Assembly: GCA_024642805.1 (NCBI GenBank)
Contig: JAHEAK010000049.1
Location: forward strand, 1 to 15,200
DNA length: 15,200 nt
Origin: Kofleriaceae bacterium
GTDB lineage: Bacteria > Myxococcota_A > Polyangia > Haliangiales > Haliangiaceae
Reading direction: 5' to 3'
Under the pieces are notes generated by a model. That model ran no database searches. It saw only the letters and a list, made by a program, of their open reading frames with translations, and was not told the origin of the DNA. Position numbers and translations under genes: made by a program. Every line of letters starts with the position of its first letter. Position 1 is the stretch's first letter. Of this stretch, positions 13,328 to 15,200 are shown in pieces.

Positions 13328-14362
13328 ATGGCGCACCTCATGGCAGCAAGCACATCAGACCAGGCCTTTTGGAGCCAGGTGATTGAGAGCCTGGTGCAGA
13401 TCGGCGAAGGCAAGTGCGCCATCGACGACGACGCCATCAATGCCGAGCAGGATCCGCGCTATCAGGAGATCATGGCCGGGCTCTTGTGTTTGCACGAAGA
13501 CCTGGAGTTTCACAAGGCAGAGCGAGATCGCGCCCTGGCCGAGCTTTGGCGGGTTAACGCAAACCTCGAGGCCGAGGTGCAGCGTCGAACCGAGGAATTG
13601 TCAGCGCAAATCGAACGGTTGGAGACCACCGAGTCCCAGCTCGCCCACGCCGGCAAGCTCGCGACCCTTGGTGAGCTGGTCGCCAGCATTGCTCATGAGA
13701 TCAATACCCCGCTGTTGGTGGTCAGGGGCTACAACGAGCAAATTCGACAAGTGCTGCGTCGCAAAGAGCGGGTAGGCAGCGATGACATCGGCAATATGTT
13801 GAGTGCGGTGGATCGGGCGGCCGAGCGCATCGTGCGGCTCGTGTCGAATTTGAAGGACTTCTCGCGCCCAAGTCTGTCTCTGCGCCAGCCCGTGTCATTG
13901 CATGCGGCCGTTCAAGATGCGTGTGTGCTCGTAAGTCAGCAGCTGCGCGCGAAGGGCATCCAGCTGACCTTGCAGCTTTGCTCCGCAACGCCGCAGGTCT
14001 TGGGCGATGCGATGCAACTCGAGCAGGTCTTCATCAACCTGTTGATCAACGCCTGCGATGCGATCGTAGAGGACGGCAGAGCCGAGCCGGGCTGCATCGT
14101 GTTGCGCTCGCGCATCGAGGAAAGCAAGGTGTGCGTGGAGGTCGAAGACAATGGCCCCGGAATGGCCGAGGCGCTCCAGAGCAAGCTCTTTGAGGCCTTC
14201 TTCACCACCAAACCCCTTGGCGCCGGCACAGGGCTCGGATTGTCCATCTCGCAGACGATCATTGACGATCACGGAGGAACCATACGTGTGGATTCCTCTT
14301 CAGATCGCGGCAGTGTGTTTTGCGTTGAACTGCCCCTTGTCACGCCAGGGCATGCAGCCTAG
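13328..14362 (+). CDS. Cytosolic sensor histidine kinase
   Basis: The ATG at 13328 gives 344 residues; a TTG at 13184 would add 48 residues of low protein character and is rejected, and an ATG at 13340 is a possible alternative. No membrane segment is present. Residues 1-60 form a helical input segment, then a coiled coil (about 60-105, EDLEFHKAERDRALAELWRVNANLEAEVQRRTEEL). The HisKA box is GELVASIAHEINTPL with phospho-acceptor His123. The HATPase_c domain has the N box INLLINACDA (235-244), G1 DNGPGM (274-279), the F box FEAFFTTK (288-295) and G2 GTGLGLS (300-306). It phosphorylates itself and then a response regulator, most likely the one at 14904, two genes on. The signal is unknown; input is probably soluble or via partner proteins. 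Confidence 0.93.
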   Translation: MAHLMAASTSDQAFWSQVIESLVQIGEGKCAIDDDAINAEQDPRYQEIMAGLLCLHEDLEFHKAERDRALAELWRVNANLEAEVQRRTEELSAQIERLETTESQLAHAGKLATLGELVASIAHEINTPLLVVRGYNEQIRQVLRRKERVGSDDIGNMLSAVDRAAERIVRLVSNLKDFSRPSLSLRQPVSLHAAVQDACVLVSQQLRAKGIQLTLQLCSATPQVLGDAMQLEQVFINLLINACDAIVEDGRAEPGCIVLRSRIEESKVCVEVEDNGPGMAEALQSKLFEAFFTTKPLGAGTGLGLSISQTIIDDHGGTIRVDSSSDRGSVFCVELPLVTPGHAA

Positions 14363-14436
14363 TCTTCTTGGGCCCTGGCCGATGTCTAGCTGGCTGCACG
14401 CGCCGCTCTTCTATCTCCCTAGCCCCATGGCCTCTC

Positions 14437-14901
14437 GTGTCTCATAGCGTCAATCCGAGCGACAGCGCCGGCGCCAACCCCGGCGCCAGCGCAGGCGCCA
14501 ACCCCAGCGCTGAAGAGCGCAGGGCTATCGCTGATCGCGTGTCGCAAGTGTCAGCGAATATCTTACTGTGGAGAGAGGTGCCGGTGCCGACGCTCACCTC
14601 GGTAGACCTGATGGCAGAGCGTGTGCGTGAGCTAACCAAGGAGAGTCTGGGCTACTCTCGGGTCGTCGATCTTTCCGAGTCGGCCCGGCCGCGGGCTGAA
14701 GTCCGCCGTCGCCTGCGTGACATGCTAAACGGCGAGGATCGCCTAGACCATCTGGCAGTCTTCACGCTGCGAAACACACTCATCAACGTGGCGCTGAAGT
14801 TCGTGCTCTCGGGGATGTCTAAGAATATTTCCATTTCCGTGCATCAGACTTTCGACGAAGCCCTGCAGGCTTGCGAGCGGCGTCGAAGCGAGGCGAAGTA
14901 G
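14437..14901 (+). CDS. Small protein with STAS/SpoIIAA-like secondary-structure pattern
   Basis: I choose the GTG at 14437 (154 residues) since the TTG at 14368 gives an unlikely Cys/Arg N-terminus and no ATG fits; there is no clear ribosome site. Residues 1-30 are an Ala/Gly/Asn/Ser linker, in part repeated (SAGANPGASAGANPSA). After it, strands and helices alternate: NILLWREVPV, a helix at SVDLMAERVRELTKES, YSRVVDLSES, a helix at RAEVRRRLRDML, LDHLAVFTLR, a helix at NTLINVALKFVLSG, NISISVHQ and a final helix. This beta-alpha order and the 'LAVF..N' strand-turn resemble SpoIIAA-like/STAS proteins, which act as phospho-switch partners. I do not see a confident family match. The stop overlaps nothing, and the response regulator starts two bases later, so the two are surely cotranscribed, probably with the kinase 74 bases upstream. 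Confidence 0.7.
   Translation: MSHSVNPSDSAGANPGASAGANPSAEERRAIADRVSQVSANILLWREVPVPTLTSVDLMAERVRELTKESLGYSRVVDLSESARPRAEVRRRLRDMLNGEDRLDHLAVFTLRNTLINVALKFVLSGMSKNISISVHQTFDEALQACERRRSEAK
14470..14505 (+). repeat. 12-bp direct repeat encoding the GAN-P linker
   Basis: GGCGCCAACCCC occurs at 14470-14481 and 14494-14505, 24 bases apart, in phase with the reading frame. It gives the repeated AGANP in the linker of the small protein. This is a coding micro-repeat, not a regulatory one. Confidence 0.5.
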
Positions 14902-14903
14902 CC

Positions 14904-15200
14904 GTGCTCATCGTTGTCGTGGAGGACGATCGGGACGCCAGAGAGCTGCTGGTCATGATGCTGGATCCGCACGAAGTGGTCGCCGCCTGCTCGGTGGAAG
15001 AGGCCATCGGCACGGTCGAGCGCACACGGCCCGCGGTGGTCATCAGTGACCTACGGCTAGGGAGTGACAGCGGCTTGCGCTTGGCCGGGGAGATTGCCGA
15101 GCGCGGTCTGCAAATCCCATTCTTGATCATCAGTGGTTTGGTGGAGCGCTCGTCTCGGCCGCAAGGACTGGTGCGAGGCTACCTGGCCAAGCCCTTCGAG
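14904..15200 (+). CDS. Response regulator, receiver domain (3' end outside window)
   Basis: The GTG at 14904, two bases after the previous stop and following GAGGCGAAG, opens a frame of 99 codons that runs off the right edge. The receiver-domain residues are in place: acidic pocket Glu7-Asp8-Asp9, phospho-acceptor Asp49 in VVISDLRL, Ser77 in FLIISG, and Lys96 in YLAKPFE. This is most of a CheY-like domain of usual length; any output domain lies beyond the window. The kinase at 13328 is the likely phosphodonor. Cotranscription with the STAS-like gene is clear from the spacing. The loop after Ser77 (LVERSSRPQGLVRG) is a little longer on charge than typical, with no effect on the core residues. 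Confidence 0.9.
   Translation, partial: MLIVVVEDDRDARELLVMMLDPHEVVAACSVEEAIGTVERTRPAVVISDLRLGSDSGLRLAGEIAERGLQIPFLIISGLVERSSRPQGLVRGYLAKPFE

Noticed and set aside
1..15200. Search for tRNA, rRNA, CRISPR, insertion sequences and attachment sites
   Set aside because: I saw no such structure by eye; short or divergent ones could be missed.

Overview
The window looks like a piece of a GC-rich myxobacterial (Myxococcota, perhaps Nannocystales/Haliangiales) chromosome. This rests on three things: several lipoproteins with Asp/Ala-rich low-complexity linkers, one lipoprotein that starts with the GCGRIGFD block I associate with this group, and a cytosolic histidine kinase / small protein / response regulator set. 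There is no sign of phage, plasmid, IS element, CRISPR or RNA gene. The taxonomy is inference; no marker gene is present.

Layout. 1-654 (-) is the 5' part of an OPT-family transporter. 828-1856 (-) is a secreted protein of unknown family and 2194-3012 (+) a lipoprotein; a 337-base divergent gap lies between them. 3083-3889 (-) is an aldo/keto reductase, 3992-4975 (-) an exported protein with a probable glutamine-amidotransferase-like fold, and 5072-5473 (-) an Mpo1-like (DUF962) membrane protein. 5517-5894 (+) is a Cys-rich lipoprotein and 6175-6684 (+) an Asp-rich calcium-binding-repeat lipoprotein, separated by a gap with three successive RNA-type hairpins. A terminator-like hairpin then separates the latter from a convergent lipoprotein gene, 6744-7220 (-). 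7431-7661 (+) is a small cytosolic protein with a good sigma-54-type promoter match right at its start codon.

7631-8980 (-) and 9083-9706 (-) are an ABC1/UbiB-type kinase and a TetR regulator, probably one unit. 9866-10183 (-) is a small Cys-containing protein. It is divergent from 10357-10995 (+), a Crp/Fnr-family regulator with an Fnr-like cysteine set, an Fnr-type recognition helix, and a near-consensus FNR box in the shared promoter. 11028-13133 (-) is a three-part ClC protein (ClC core, CBS pair, RCK_C). 13328-14362, 14437-14901 and 14904-15200 (all +) are a histidine kinase, a small protein with a STAS/SpoIIAA-like secondary-structure pattern, and the start of a response regulator, forming a signalling operon cut by the window end.

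The most interesting locus is 9866-10995: a candidate oxygen/redox-responsive regulator, its likely binding site, and a divergent candidate target gene. The structured gap at 5959-6071 and the sigma-54 promoter at 7408 are the best non-coding signals. All functions are read from sequence patterns without database searches.
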